DNA of 64,000 nt from Verrucomicrobiota bacterium. Its GTDB lineage: Bacteria > Verrucomicrobiota > Verrucomicrobiia > Opitutales > Opitutaceae. Made by a program: the position numbers and the translations under genes. Below the pieces are notes generated by a model, which was given only the letters and a program-made list of their open reading frames with translations, had not been told where the DNA came from and did not search any database. The stretch spans positions 1 to 64,000 of the forward strand of contig JACTNC010000057.1 in assembly GCA_014584295.1 (NCBI GenBank), read 5' to 3'. Of the stretch, positions 7,675 to 16,698 are shown piece by piece (positions within the stretch are counted from its first letter, which is position 1; each line of letters opens with the position of its first letter).

Positions 7675-10239
7675 CTAGGGCCCCACCGTAAGCTGTATCC
7701 GCTGGTCCATATTCAAACGCCTCTTCGCAAATTCTGCCAAATCCGCCACGGAAACTGCATCGATTCTCCGATCGAATTCCTGCCAGTCGTTGATGGGCTG
7801 TCCGAACATTGCGTTCATGGCAGCCTGCATGGCGCGGCTACCGTTTGTCTGCATGGCCTGACGCTTGGCTGCCTTGATCCGAACCTGGCATCTGAGCAAT
7901 TCCGCAGGGTCGACCCCGCCGGTGGCAACCCGCCGCACCTCGGCGTCAAATTCGGCGAGCACCTCCAAGGCGTGGGCGGGAGAGGTTCCAGCCAGGAATG
8001 AAAACATCCCGGAATGAACACCCATGACACGAGTGGACCGTACAAAATAGGCCAACCCCTTTTCCTCCCTCACTCGTTCGAAGAGCACTGATGACATGCC
8101 ACTGAACAATTCGTCAGCGACTTCACCAACATAGAAATCCGGGCTCAGAATCCCTGGCCCCGGAAATCCCTGCAATACCACTGCCTGTTCACGCTCTTGA
8201 ATTACGCGAATGTTATCCGAAGCCTGCACCCCTGGAAATTCAGATTCAATTTCCGGTGCCGGGCCGCAACGGAGGGAGGCGAGAAACCGCTCCAGCTTGT
8301 GAAGCATCATCTTTCCTGAAAGATCTCCCGCAACAGCGAGCACCGCATTTTCGCTGACAAACAGCTTTTCATAAAGGTCCCTGACCACAGGGATAGTCAC
8401 CGCAGCGAGCCCATCGACATTCCCACGGGAATCCAAGCCAAGCGGATGAGTTCCAAAAAAACGGTGGCGCAATTCCTTGCGGGCGAAAGTGACAATATCA
8501 TCCGCGTCCTGCTTCAGCTCCGCCAACTGTGCATCTCGTTCCACCTCAAACGTGGAAGGCTTGAATCGCGGCTCGAGCACCGCGTTTCGAAGGATATCCA
8601 AAGCGAGATCAAAATCCGGTGGGAGGCATTCCACCCCGATGCTGAGAACATTGTTGCCTGCAAATGCCGAGAACGAACCTCCAACACTTTCGATTCGCCG
8701 GGCAACCGCGGAAGCGGAATACTTCCCGGCGTCCTTGGTCATCAGCGTTGCCAGAAGGGAGGCAGCCCCCTGCATTCCGGCCGGTTGATGGGCGACCCCT
8801 CCACGCACCAGCAACCGCAGGTGAATATTGGGCAATCTCGATTCTTTCTGCCAGAGGAGACGAGCGCCATTCGCGAGCCGTTTCTCTTCAAATGCCACGA
8901 TCCCGGCGCGCTTGCCTGACGTGGGAGCCGACAACGGCGCATGTTTCCGGGGATTGAGCGATACGGAGGTGAGATGGGCGGGGACCAGATAGGTCCTCGC
9001 AACCCTGACCAACTGCGCCGAAGTGGCAGCCTTGAGCTGATTGAAATACTCCTCCGCAAACTTCAAGTCGCCAACAACGACCTCTGCCGTGCCGAGACGC
9101 GACGCTTGACCCGACATGGTCTTTCGCGAGTTGATCTCCGCAACGACGAGTTGGCGGATCGCCTTGCGTATCTGTGACGCCTTGAATCCTGCATTCAGCG
9201 TTGAATGGATCGAATCCATGATCGCACGTGTCGCAGCCTCGCGTTTGTCCGGATCACAGAGGAAAGAAATATAGAACAACCCCACTGAACCGGGATTCCA
9301 GCTGCTGGCGTCAATGGAGTGAACCAGTCGCGCCTTCTCCCTCACCTCCTGCCAAAGTACGGCACTGTCGCCATTCCCAAGCACCATGGCCAGGAGATCA
9401 AGAAACGGCGTATCCGGATGTGTGATGCCTGGTATCTGCCACCCAAGCCCGGCGCGCGTCACCTCCACATCCTCGAACAGATGGCAACTGCGGGGAGCCA
9501 ATGGCGGTTCCTCCATCGGTACAAGAACGGGCGCCAATTTTTGTCTAGGAAGTACGCCAAAGTGTTTCTCAATCAGCGAACGGGCATGGTCGGTTCCAAC
9601 ATCACCGACAATCGTTACGACCGTGTTGTTGGGAACATATCGTGAGCGGTAGTATTCCAGGAGCTCCTCTCGCGACGCCGCAGCAAAGACATTTCGATGC
9701 CCAATGATCGGAAGTCGATACGGGTGCTGATGAAATGCCGTTTCAAACAAGGCCTCGCTCAAACGTTGGTCGGGATCGTCCCGACCCATATCAATCTCCC
9801 GAAGGATGACATTCCGCTCTTTCTCCACTTCTTCCAGGGGGAGGGTCGAATGGAAAACAGCATCTGCAAGAAGGTCTATCGCCACCTCGACATGCTCGCT
9901 CGGCAAGTCGATGTAATAGACGGTCCGATCAAATGTCGTATAGGCGTTGATGTATCCTCCGTGTGCCTGGACCGTGGCACTAATTTCCCGCCCCGCTCGC
10001 CTCGTGGTCCCCTTGAACAGCATATGCTCAAGGAAATGCGACAATCCTGAGCCAAGATTGGCGCCTTCATGGATGCTGCCAGACTTGACCCAAACTTGCA
10101 CCGAGGCCAGTGCGGCCGAGCTGTCCGGCTTGATGATTGCCGTAAGCCCATTGGGTAGAACGGTGCGTTCCACGGGTTCGTCCCAGAACGGCGTCATGAG
10201 ACGCAGGTCCGATGTCAGGGAGGTTGTCTTGCGAGGCAT
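7675..10239 (-). CDS. M16 family zinc protease, tandem-domain form
   Basis: The 854-residue protein has two M16 units in one chain. The first carries the inverted zinc motif HFLEH at residues 68-72, followed by the Glu-rich ERNVILREI segment near 141-149 that supplies the third ligand. The second half, from about 430 (VAFEEKRLANGARLLWQK), has no HxxEH and is presumably the inactive clamshell partner. This parallels processing-peptidase alpha/beta pairs fused together. No signal peptide is evident, so the location is uncertain. The gene follows the Minf_1886-type gene by 69 bases and precedes the EF-hand gene. Confidence 0.9.
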   Translation of the reverse strand: MPRKTTSLTSDLRLMTPFWDEPVERTVLPNGLTAIIKPDSSAALASVQVWVKSGSIHEGANLGSGLSHFLEHMLFKGTTRRAGREISATVQAHGGYINAYTTFDRTVYYIDLPSEHVEVAIDLLADAVFHSTLPLEEVEKERNVILREIDMGRDDPDQRLSEALFETAFHQHPYRLPIIGHRNVFAAASREELLEYYRSRYVPNNTVVTIVGDVGTDHARSLIEKHFGVLPRQKLAPVLVPMEEPPLAPRSCHLFEDVEVTRAGLGWQIPGITHPDTPFLDLLAMVLGNGDSAVLWQEVREKARLVHSIDASSWNPGSVGLFYISFLCDPDKREAATRAIMDSIHSTLNAGFKASQIRKAIRQLVVAEINSRKTMSGQASRLGTAEVVVGDLKFAEEYFNQLKAATSAQLVRVARTYLVPAHLTSVSLNPRKHAPLSAPTSGKRAGIVAFEEKRLANGARLLWQKESRLPNIHLRLLVRGGVAHQPAGMQGAASLLATLMTKDAGKYSASAVARRIESVGGSFSAFAGNNVLSIGVECLPPDFDLALDILRNAVLEPRFKPSTFEVERDAQLAELKQDADDIVTFARKELRHRFFGTHPLGLDSRGNVDGLAAVTIPVVRDLYEKLFVSENAVLAVAGDLSGKMMLHKLERFLASLRCGPAPEIESEFPGVQASDNIRVIQEREQAVVLQGFPGPGILSPDFYVGEVADELFSGMSSVLFERVREEKGLAYFVRSTRVMGVHSGMFSFLAGTSPAHALEVLAEFDAEVRRVATGGVDPAELLRCQVRIKAAKRQAMQTNGSRAMQAAMNAMFGQPINDWQEFDRRIDAVSVADLAEFAKRRLNMDQRIQLTVGP

Positions 10240-10308
10240 GAGAACAAGGTTGATTGGCGCCCCAGTGGTGTGGCCTGCACGGGCCCACCTTTGAGTAGCC
10301 GGGATACC

Positions 10309-10746
10309 CTACACGGATTCGAGGACGGCCTGAGACCATCTTACAGGACGCGGCTGCTTCGGGAGGAATGGCTTTACGAATGCGTCCTCAAAATCAAAGA
10401 CCTCGGAGAAATCCTCTCGGCGGTCGCTATCCGTTTTGGAAAACACGCTGTATTCTATCAGACTGAAAACGATATCTCCAAAATCGGCACACTTCCTTAT
10501 CCCCCAAGAGTGCAGGACCGTGATTGCCATGGGTCCAAACTGCTCGATCGCGAAGGCGCGCAGGCCATCCAGCAATTCAGGCCCGCTGACGTGAAGCGAA
10601 CGTACGGCACGGGCAGAATCGCGCTTCCTGAGCGCCTTGACCGCATGATCCAAACCCTCCCGGGTAAACTGATAGGCACGTCGGTCAAAACGGGGGTCCT
10701 CTCGGCAGATCATTCCAACAATTTCATCAAAATCCAGTTCCGGCAT
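10309..10746 (-). CDS. Minf_1886 family protein (Verrucomicrobia/Planctomycetes-restricted)
   Basis: The 145-residue protein starts MPELDFDEIVGMICRED. Features I associate with the family include DPRFDRRAYQFTREGLDHAV, HVSGPELLDGLRAFAIEQFG, AITVLHSWGIRKCADFGDIV and a conserved phenylalanine-rich end. The family's function is unknown. It is probably a soluble cytoplasmic alpha/beta protein. An alternative ATG at 10770 adds eight residues. It is divergent from the Fur-like regulator with about 160 bases between starts, and is likely the first gene of a unit with the M16 protease. It is one of the better phylum clues in the window. Confidence 0.8.
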   Translation of the reverse strand: MPELDFDEIVGMICREDPRFDRRAYQFTREGLDHAVKALRKRDSARAVRSLHVSGPELLDGLRAFAIEQFGPMAITVLHSWGIRKCADFGDIVFSLIEYSVFSKTDSDRREDFSEVFDFEDAFVKPFLPKQPRPVRWSQAVLESV

Positions 10747-10909
10747 GGCGATGTTCGCTACTTGTTGCATAGCTGCCGGAGATCCGCAATCGTCTGCTTG
10801 CGGATTGCGGAAACTTTGCGCTAGTTGTTGCAGATCATGGACTCAGCTGCCCGCTAATTTTCTCATTTGCGTTAATGCACATTGCAGCTTCTCTTTCAAA
10901 CCATTGACC

Positions 10910-11422
10910 ATGATTGAAACTCAAGAAACAAATACCTTGCCTTCCGGGGATACGGCGGTGCGAGGAACTCCCATTGAAGTTGCTGTTGCCCGCCTGCGCG
11001 CGGCAGGCCTTCGGATCACGCAGCCGCGTATTGCAATCCTGAACGCGCTGATCCGCCGCGACAAGCCTGCGAGCATCGAACAGATCCACAACGATCTTAA
11101 GGGTAATACGTTTTGCGACTTGGTGACGGTCTATCGCTGCCTTGCCGCTTTCGAGGAACTCGGCCTCGTTCGCCGTTGTTTCTTCCACAATGGCACAAGC
11201 CTCTGGCAGATCAATCTTGCGGGCGAGACGTCGTATCACGTGGTTTGCAAAGCGAGCAATACCATGGAGCAGCTTGACCCTCAAACATCGGCGGAGCTGA
11301 ATGCCGCCATCAAACGGGTTGAGGATGTCCTGCAATCAAGAGGCTACACGGATGTGAGCCACATGGTGGAGTTCTTCGGCGTCAGTCCCGGCGCGGCTCA
11401 TTCCGCCACGTCCGCCGTCTGA
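10910..11422 (+). CDS. Fur-superfamily transcriptional regulator with degenerate metal sites
   Basis: The 170-residue protein has a Fur-type winged helix: LRAAGLRITQPRIAILNAL, then the recognition region TFCDLVTVYRCLAAFEELGL. The dimerisation domain is unusual. Where Fur and Zur have a His-rich segment followed by a CxxC pair, this protein reads SYHVVCKASNTMEQLD with one His and one Cys, and no second CxxC follows. It may bind metal differently, sense something else, or be metal-independent. ATG 10910 is preferred over the longer open frame from 10745 because the family starts there. A strong terminator follows the stop by 30 bases. Confidence 0.85.
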   Translation: MIETQETNTLPSGDTAVRGTPIEVAVARLRAAGLRITQPRIAILNALIRRDKPASIEQIHNDLKGNTFCDLVTVYRCLAAFEELGLVRRCFFHNGTSLWQINLAGETSYHVVCKASNTMEQLDPQTSAELNAAIKRVEDVLQSRGYTDVSHMVEFFGVSPGAAHSATSAV

Positions 11423-11451
11423 AAAGGTCTACACCAACGCCTCTACTTACC

Positions 11452-11482
11452 AAACCCGCGCATTACCGTGCGCGGGTTTTTT
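11452..11482 (+). terminator. Intrinsic terminator of the Fur-like gene
   Basis: AAACCCGCGCA (11452-11462) and TGCGCGGGTTT (11469-11479) form a perfect 11-bp stem with a six-base loop, and the T-run extends to 11482. It lies between convergent genes and acts mainly on the plus strand. Confidence 0.93.
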
Positions 11483-11501
11483 GCAGCCTTCAGATGCCTC
11501 G

Positions 11502-12269
11502 CTACCGCACACTCGCAAACAGGCGCCCCGCAACATCCCAATTCAGTATTTTCCAAAATGCCTGGATATAGTCAGCACGCTTATTCTGGTACTTGAGGTA
11601 ATAGGCGTGCTCCCAGACATCGAGGCCAATGACGGGCGCCGCATTGTCCATAAGCGGAGAGTCCTGATTGGCGGTGGAGAGTATTCTGAGGCCACCTTGC
11701 CTCGGTGCCACGAGCCAAGCCCATCCACTGCCAAAACGCGTCGAGGCAGCATTCGAAAACGTAGACTTGAACGCGTCAAAGGATCCGAATGTTGAATTGA
11801 TCGCATCTGCCAGTGCACCAGAGGGCCTTGATGAACCGCCCGGCATCAGCAGTTCCCAGAACAGCGAATGGTTAACATGGCCGCCTACGTTATTTTGCAG
11901 GGCCATACGCGCTGACTGTGGCACCACTTCGAGATTGGATAGCAATCTTTCAGCCGATAGGTTTTTCAGCCCGGGAAGCTGCTCCAGTGCCTTGTTCGCA
12001 TTGTCAACGTAGGCCTTGTGATGCTTCGTCAGGTGTATCTCCATTGTCCTGGCATCAATGTGTGGCTCAAGCGCATCAAAGGGATATCCAAGGGTCGGCA
12101 AAACAAACGGCTGAGCGTGTTCAGCCACCATCAATGGCTCACTCCGATTCGCTGCAATTCGCTGATCAGCAGACATCTTCGCCACGGCAGCCGCTGAGCC
12201 TATCGAACCAAGCATGACAAGCGCATCCCGGCGGGAAACCGGCGCAGAAAAGGATCGTACTGGTTTCAT
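11502..12269 (-). CDS. Superoxide dismutase (Fe/Mn type), Tat-exported
   Basis: The 255-residue protein starts with a twin-arginine signal ([20 protein letters not shown]) and a long leader to about residue 50. The mature part is a standard Fe/Mn SOD with ligands in [23 protein letters not shown] and the C-terminal [15 protein letters not shown] signature (Asp and His ligands). Export before or after folding would put this antioxidant in the periplasm or on the surface rather than in the cytoplasm. Metal preference cannot be fixed by eye. It is convergent with the Fur-like gene across one terminator; regulation by that protein is possible but not shown. Confidence 0.93.
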   Translation of the reverse strand: MKPVRSFSAPVSRRDALVMLGSIGSAAAVAKMSADQRIAANRSEPLMVAEHAQPFVLPTLGYPFDALEPHIDARTMEIHLTKHHKAYVDNANKALEQLPGLKNLSAERLLSNLEVVPQSARMALQNNVGGHVNHSLFWELLMPGGSSRPSGALADAINSTFGSFDAFKSTFSNAASTRFGSGWAWLVAPRQGGLRILSTANQDSPLMDNAAPVIGLDVWEHAYYLKYQNKRADYIQAFWKILNWDVAGRLFASVR

Positions 12270-12561
12270 TCACTGATTCTACGCACGCATGAATCGCATG
12301 CAAGTCACCACCCATCGTCTTCTTTGATCCATGGGCACGGCGCCTCTCCGTCCATGATCGATGGTTTCGCAAGATCACCTTTCATGAGCTTGAAGCGCGT
12401 CAACGCGATCCCCACGCAGCCCCTAAACTCAATCTTTCGGATCTCCAGCTGAATCCGACAACGGGGATATCGGCCTGACAGCATTGCCAATATTTAACGG
12501 CTGCCTGCTTCAGTTTTCAACTGTGCTTGCGAATTTTCATCCGAAGGGGCAATATTGTCGA

Positions 12562-13428
12562 ATGTCCCTCCCCATCACCCGTCGTGAGGCTGTCGCCTCA
12601 ATCGCTGGCGCTGTTCTCCTCGGCGCAAATGCCAGTTCCTCTATTGCCGCGTCCCCTGCTGCGGGGGCCCGGCCCAATGGCATCCATCACTCAGTCTGCA
12701 AATGGTGTTACAAGGACATTCCTCTCGAAGAATTGGCCGCCGCGGCGAAAGGGTTGGGACTCGAATCGATCGAGTTGCTGGATCCAAAGGATTTTCCATT
12801 ACTGAAGAAATACGGCCTGACATGCGCCATGGCCAATGGTGTCAGCACCATCCGCGAGGGTTTCAACCGCCGGGAACATCACGACAGACTCGTGGAAGGT
12901 TTCATCAGGCGAATCCAGGAATGCGCGGATGCAGGCGTTCCCAACGTCATCTGCTTTTCAGGAAGCCGGAAGGGGCAGGCAGATGAGGAAGGGCTGGAAA
13001 TCTGTGCCGAAGGGCTCAAAAAGATCATGAGCAAGGCCGAGAAGTCAGGAGTCAACGTGGTGATGGAATTGCTCAACAGCCGCGTCAATCACCCAGACTA
13101 TCAATGCGATCACACCGCCTGGGGTGTTGAACTGTGCAAGCGCGTGGGATCGGAACGCTTTAAGCTTCTCTACGACATCTACCACATGCAGATCATGGAA
13201 GGCGACGTGATCCGCACGATTCAAACTCACCACCAGTACATCGCCCACTACCATACGGGAGGCAACCCGGGGCGGAACGAAATAGATGAGACACAGGAAC
13301 TGTACTATCCTGCTATCATGAGGGCGATCAAGGCCACGGGATTCAATGGTTTTGTCGCACAGGAATTCATCCCGAAGCGTTCTCCACTGCAGTCCCTCGC
13401 CGAGGGTATCCGGATCTGCACGGTTTGA
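12562..13428 (+). CDS. Tat-exported TIM-barrel protein, hydroxypyruvate isomerase-like
   Basis: The 288-residue protein starts MSLPITRREAVASIAGAVLL, a twin-arginine signal ending near SIAASP. The barrel matches the xylose isomerase-like/hydroxypyruvate isomerase group: GLESIELLDPKDFPLLKKYG, VPNVICFSGSRKG, VVMELLNSRVNHPDYQCD, LLYDIYHMQIMEGDV, HYHTGGNPGRNEID and FVAQEFIPK. The Glu, Asp, His and final Glu are positioned like metal-binding catalytic residues. Substrate is uncertain, since many Tat-borne relatives occur in sugar-degrading Verrucomicrobia and Planctomycetes. ATG 12562 is chosen over the longer frame from 12484 because it begins the Tat signal. It is convergent with gatB. Confidence 0.85.
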   Translation: MSLPITRREAVASIAGAVLLGANASSSIAASPAAGARPNGIHHSVCKWCYKDIPLEELAAAAKGLGLESIELLDPKDFPLLKKYGLTCAMANGVSTIREGFNRREHHDRLVEGFIRRIQECADAGVPNVICFSGSRKGQADEEGLEICAEGLKKIMSKAEKSGVNVVMELLNSRVNHPDYQCDHTAWGVELCKRVGSERFKLLYDIYHMQIMEGDVIRTIQTHHQYIAHYHTGGNPGRNEIDETQELYYPAIMRAIKATGFNGFVAQEFIPKRSPLQSLAEGIRICTV

Positions 13429-13456
13429 TCTCGCGAAGCTGCACAGGCAGCGGGAA

Positions 13457-14911
13457 CTACATTTGGGCGAGGAGCCGGCGCAAGGTTTCGTCCACGAGCT
13501 TGGGATTAGCCTTGCCCTTGGCGGCCTTCATCACCGGCCCCTTGAACGCATTGATCGCGCTGTCCTTGCCCGCCTTGAAGTCGGCAAGGGATTTCGCATT
13601 GGACTGAATCGCTTCACGGCACCACCGCTCAAGTTCATCGACACTCGTGGTGGCCTTCAGTCCGCGCGCTTCAATGATCGGTGCAGGAGGCATGCCCGTC
13701 GCCGCCATCTCAACAAAGACATCCTTTGCAAGATTCGAAAGCAGCGTTCCCTCATCAATGAGCTTCACGAGTTCTGCGATGTGCTCGGGTCGAACCTTCG
13801 ATTCGGCCAACGATTGCTTCTGCACGTTCATCTCACGCAAAAGATCATTCACGATCCAATTGCCGACTGCCTGAGCCCTTCCCTCTCCCGCATGGCCAGC
13901 TGCCTTTTCGAAGTAATCGCAAAGTCCGCGATCCGGAATCAACACCGATGTGATCGTGTACGGAAGCCGGTATTGTTCGAAAAACCTCCGCTGCTTCTCA
14001 AACGGCAGTTCGGCACACTCCGCCTGCAACTGATCCTTCCACGCGTCATCCACCTTGACGGGCATCAGGTCAGGATCGGGAAAGTAGCGATAGTCATGGG
14101 CCATCTCCTTTGAACGCAGCGCCTGGGAGGTCCCTGTCATTCCATCGTAATCACGCGTCTCCTGGCTGATCTTCCCACCGGATGAAAGCAATGCGATCTG
14201 TCGTTTGATTTCGTGGCTGATGCCGTCACGAACAAACGAGATGGAATTCAGGTTTTTCAGTTCGACCTTGGTTCCCAGTTTCTGCTCGCCCTTGGGCCGG
14301 ATTGAAATATTCGCGTCACAGCGCAACTGCCCCTTCTCCATGTCGCAGTCGGAAATTCCTGCATAGATCATCACGGTGCGCAGTGCCGTGAGATACGCGA
14401 AAGCTTCGTCCGGGCTGTGCATCGCGGGCTCCGACACAATCTCCATCAAGGGGGTGCCTGCTCGATTGAAATCGATAAGCGAATCGCCCGCAGCGTGATT
14501 CAGCTTGCCGACATCCTCCTCAAGGTGAATGCGGGTAAGGGGAATTCTCCTGTGTTCACCCATGAGGTTCCTTGCAGCACCCGGAAGCTCAATCTCAACG
14601 GAGCCTCCGGAACAAATAGGCTGGTCGTACTGGGAGATCTGGTAGTTCTTCGGAGAGTCCGGATAAAAGTAATTCTTCCGATCCCATTTGCAGACCGGCG
14701 CTATCCTGCAACCCAGCATCAGACCGGCCTTGATCACCGCATCGAGCGCCGCCTTGTTCATCACCGGAAGCACGCCGGGAAGCGCGAGCACGACGGGGTC
14801 CGTCAACGTGTTCGGTTCAAATCCGTAACCGGTGCGCACGCGCGCAAATATCTTCGACTCCGTCCGGATCTGGACGTGTACCTCAAGGCCAATGACCGCT
14901 TCGTACTGCAT
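13457..14911 (-). CDS. gatB: Asp-tRNA(Asn)/Glu-tRNA(Gln) amidotransferase subunit B
   Basis: The 484-residue protein has the GatB start YEAVIGLEVHVQIRTESKIF, the KWDRKNYFYPDSPKNYQISQ block, LEEDVGKLNH, VDFNRAGTPL-type sequence and the C-terminal YqeY-like tail ending NPKLVDETLRRLLAQM. GatB binds the misacylated tRNA and phosphorylates the acyl group. It follows gatA by 11 bases at the end of a long minus-strand translation operon. The presence of GatCAB implies that Gln-tRNA and/or Asn-tRNA are made by transamidation. Confidence 0.96.
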   Translation of the reverse strand: MQYEAVIGLEVHVQIRTESKIFARVRTGYGFEPNTLTDPVVLALPGVLPVMNKAALDAVIKAGLMLGCRIAPVCKWDRKNYFYPDSPKNYQISQYDQPICSGGSVEIELPGAARNLMGEHRRIPLTRIHLEEDVGKLNHAAGDSLIDFNRAGTPLMEIVSEPAMHSPDEAFAYLTALRTVMIYAGISDCDMEKGQLRCDANISIRPKGEQKLGTKVELKNLNSISFVRDGISHEIKRQIALLSSGGKISQETRDYDGMTGTSQALRSKEMAHDYRYFPDPDLMPVKVDDAWKDQLQAECAELPFEKQRRFFEQYRLPYTITSVLIPDRGLCDYFEKAAGHAGEGRAQAVGNWIVNDLLREMNVQKQSLAESKVRPEHIAELVKLIDEGTLLSNLAKDVFVEMAATGMPPAPIIEARGLKATTSVDELERWCREAIQSNAKSLADFKAGKDSAINAFKGPVMKAAKGKANPKLVDETLRRLLAQM

Positions 14912-14922
14912 GGATGGTCAGA

Positions 14923-16386
14923 CTAGAGTGAAGGGTGACGCTCGGCCCAGGGATGTTCCCGCTCATAGGCTCGGCCAATTGCAAGCAATTCAGCCTCCCT
15001 GAATGGCTGCCCGACAAGTTGCATCCCCATCGGGAGGCCGGCGGACGTAAAGCCGCAGGGAATGCTCACTGCGGGTAGGCCAGCAAGGTTGACACCGATC
15101 GTATAGATGTCGCTGAGGTACAGCTCAAGGGGATCCTTCTTTGCTCCATGCCTGAATGCGGGCGTAGGTGCCACGGGGGTCAGAATCGCATCGACGTCCC
15201 GATAGGCGGCAAGGAAATCATTCCGAATAAGCGCACGCACCTTCTGAGCCCGGAGGTAATAGGCATCATAGTAGCCGCTCGAAAGCACGTACGTTCCCAA
15301 CACAATGCGGCGCTTGACTTCCTGACCGAAACCCTCGGCCCGCGACTTGAAATACAGCTCGTTGACATCCTTTGCCTCAATTGATCGATGTCCATACCGA
15401 ACCCCGTCAAACCGGGCGAGGTTCGAAGAGCACTCCGCCGTTGCGATAATGTAATAGGCCGCAATCCCATACTGGGTATGTGGCAATGACACGGTGCGAA
15501 TCTCGCAGCCCAACTTCCGATAGTGTGCAATCGCTGACTGCACTGCTGACTCCACCTCGGGATCCAGCCCTTCACCGAAATACTCCCTGGGAATCCCAAT
15601 GCGCCAGGGACCCCGGATCGCAGTCATCGCAGAACGGTAATCGGGTACTTGCGCGGGATAGGACGTTGAATCGTTTCGGTCATGCCCTGCAATCGCGCCG
15701 AGAACGATCGCCGCATCCTCCAAGGTGCGCGTCATCGGTCCAATCTGGTCCAGCGAAGACGCAAACGCAACGAGACCATAGCGGGAAACCAGGCCATAGG
15801 TCGGTTTCAAGCCTACCACATTGCAAAACGATGCGGGTTGCCGAATGGAGCCGCCTGTATCCGAACCCAATGTCGCGATCGCACAGCCTGCGGCAAGAGC
15901 GGCCGCGCTGCCTCCGGACGATCCACCAGGAACGCATTCGAGATTGTAGGGGTTGTATGTCGGCTTGAACGCAGAATTTTCTGTCGACGAGCCCATCGCG
16001 AATTCATCGAGATTGAGCCTTCCCCAGCAAATGGCTCCAGCTGCCTTAAGCTTTCGCGTCACCGTGGCATCATAGGGTGAAACAAAATTCGCCAGCATCC
16101 TGCTTGAGGCCGTGAGCGGCTGCCCCTCCACGGCGATCACGTCCTTCAGGCCAATCGGAATGCCATCAAGCAAGCCCAGCGTCCTGCCTTCCGCTCGACG
16201 CAGGTCGGAGGCGCTCGCCTGCGCAAGAGCGTCTTCTTCATCAAAGGAATTGAAAGCGCCCACCCGGGGTTCCACCTCCCGGGTCCGCGCGATCACCTCG
16301 CGCATCAGTTGCAGGGAGGACACCTTGCCAACGCGCAAGGCATCTGAAAGGGACGCGATCGTGCAAAAATAGTGAGGAGGCGTCAT
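14923..16386 (-). CDS. gatA: Asp-tRNA(Asn)/Glu-tRNA(Gln) amidotransferase subunit A
   Basis: A 487-residue amidase-signature enzyme that releases ammonia from glutamine for GatB. Catalytic-triad motifs are present: Lys in GIPIGLKDVIA, the cis-Ser in GSDTGGSIRQPA and the nucleophile region CVPGGSSGGSAAALAAG. The C-terminal part shows the TPVAPTPAFRHG and YTIGVNLAGLPAVSIP blocks expected of GatA. ATG 16386 is chosen; a GTG at 16398 in the same frame adds four residues. It is separated from gatC by about 15 bases. Confidence 0.95.
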   Translation of the reverse strand: MTPPHYFCTIASLSDALRVGKVSSLQLMREVIARTREVEPRVGAFNSFDEEDALAQASASDLRRAEGRTLGLLDGIPIGLKDVIAVEGQPLTASSRMLANFVSPYDATVTRKLKAAGAICWGRLNLDEFAMGSSTENSAFKPTYNPYNLECVPGGSSGGSAAALAAGCAIATLGSDTGGSIRQPASFCNVVGLKPTYGLVSRYGLVAFASSLDQIGPMTRTLEDAAIVLGAIAGHDRNDSTSYPAQVPDYRSAMTAIRGPWRIGIPREYFGEGLDPEVESAVQSAIAHYRKLGCEIRTVSLPHTQYGIAAYYIIATAECSSNLARFDGVRYGHRSIEAKDVNELYFKSRAEGFGQEVKRRIVLGTYVLSSGYYDAYYLRAQKVRALIRNDFLAAYRDVDAILTPVAPTPAFRHGAKKDPLELYLSDIYTIGVNLAGLPAVSIPCGFTSAGLPMGMQLVGQPFREAELLAIGRAYEREHPWAERHPSL

Positions 16387-16401
16387 CCGCGGTAGCACCG
16401 T

Positions 16402-16698
16402 TTATTCGACAACCTTTGGAACCGAAATCATGTTGTCACGACTTGCTGGCGCATTCCTCAAAACCGCCTCCACGGGAAGCGCGGGGCCGGGAACGTCATC
16501 CGCCCAGACATTGAAGACCGGAAACGCATGTGCCATCGGCTCGACACCGGAGACGTCGACTTCCTTCAATTTCTCAATGTAAGCGAGCACATCGCCAAGC
16601 TGGGACGCAAAAACACGTTTTTCGTCATCCGTGAGAGCAATCCTCGCAAGTGTTGCGACATGCTCGATATTGATGTTCGGTTCCGAGGACATGTTCAC
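16402..16698 (-). CDS. gatC: Asp-tRNA(Asn)/Glu-tRNA(Gln) amidotransferase subunit C
   Basis: The 98-residue protein stabilises the GatA-GatB complex. It shows INIEHVATLARIALTDDEK, LGDVLAYIEKLKEVDVSGVE and a C-terminal RDNMISVPKVVE typical of GatC. The start is GTG at 16698, overlapping the pheT stop in a GTGA arrangement and implying translational coupling; ATG at 16692 is an alternative. Confidence 0.93.
   Translation of the reverse strand: MNMSSEPNINIEHVATLARIALTDDEKRVFASQLGDVLAYIEKLKEVDVSGVEPMAHAFPVFNVWADDVPGPALPVEAVLRNAPASRDNMISVPKVVE

Noticed and set aside
11402..11500. Possible bidirectional terminator between the Fur-like and SOD genes
   Set aside because: The T-run is present only on the plus side; on the minus strand the stem is not followed by a T-tract, so it is called for the plus strand.
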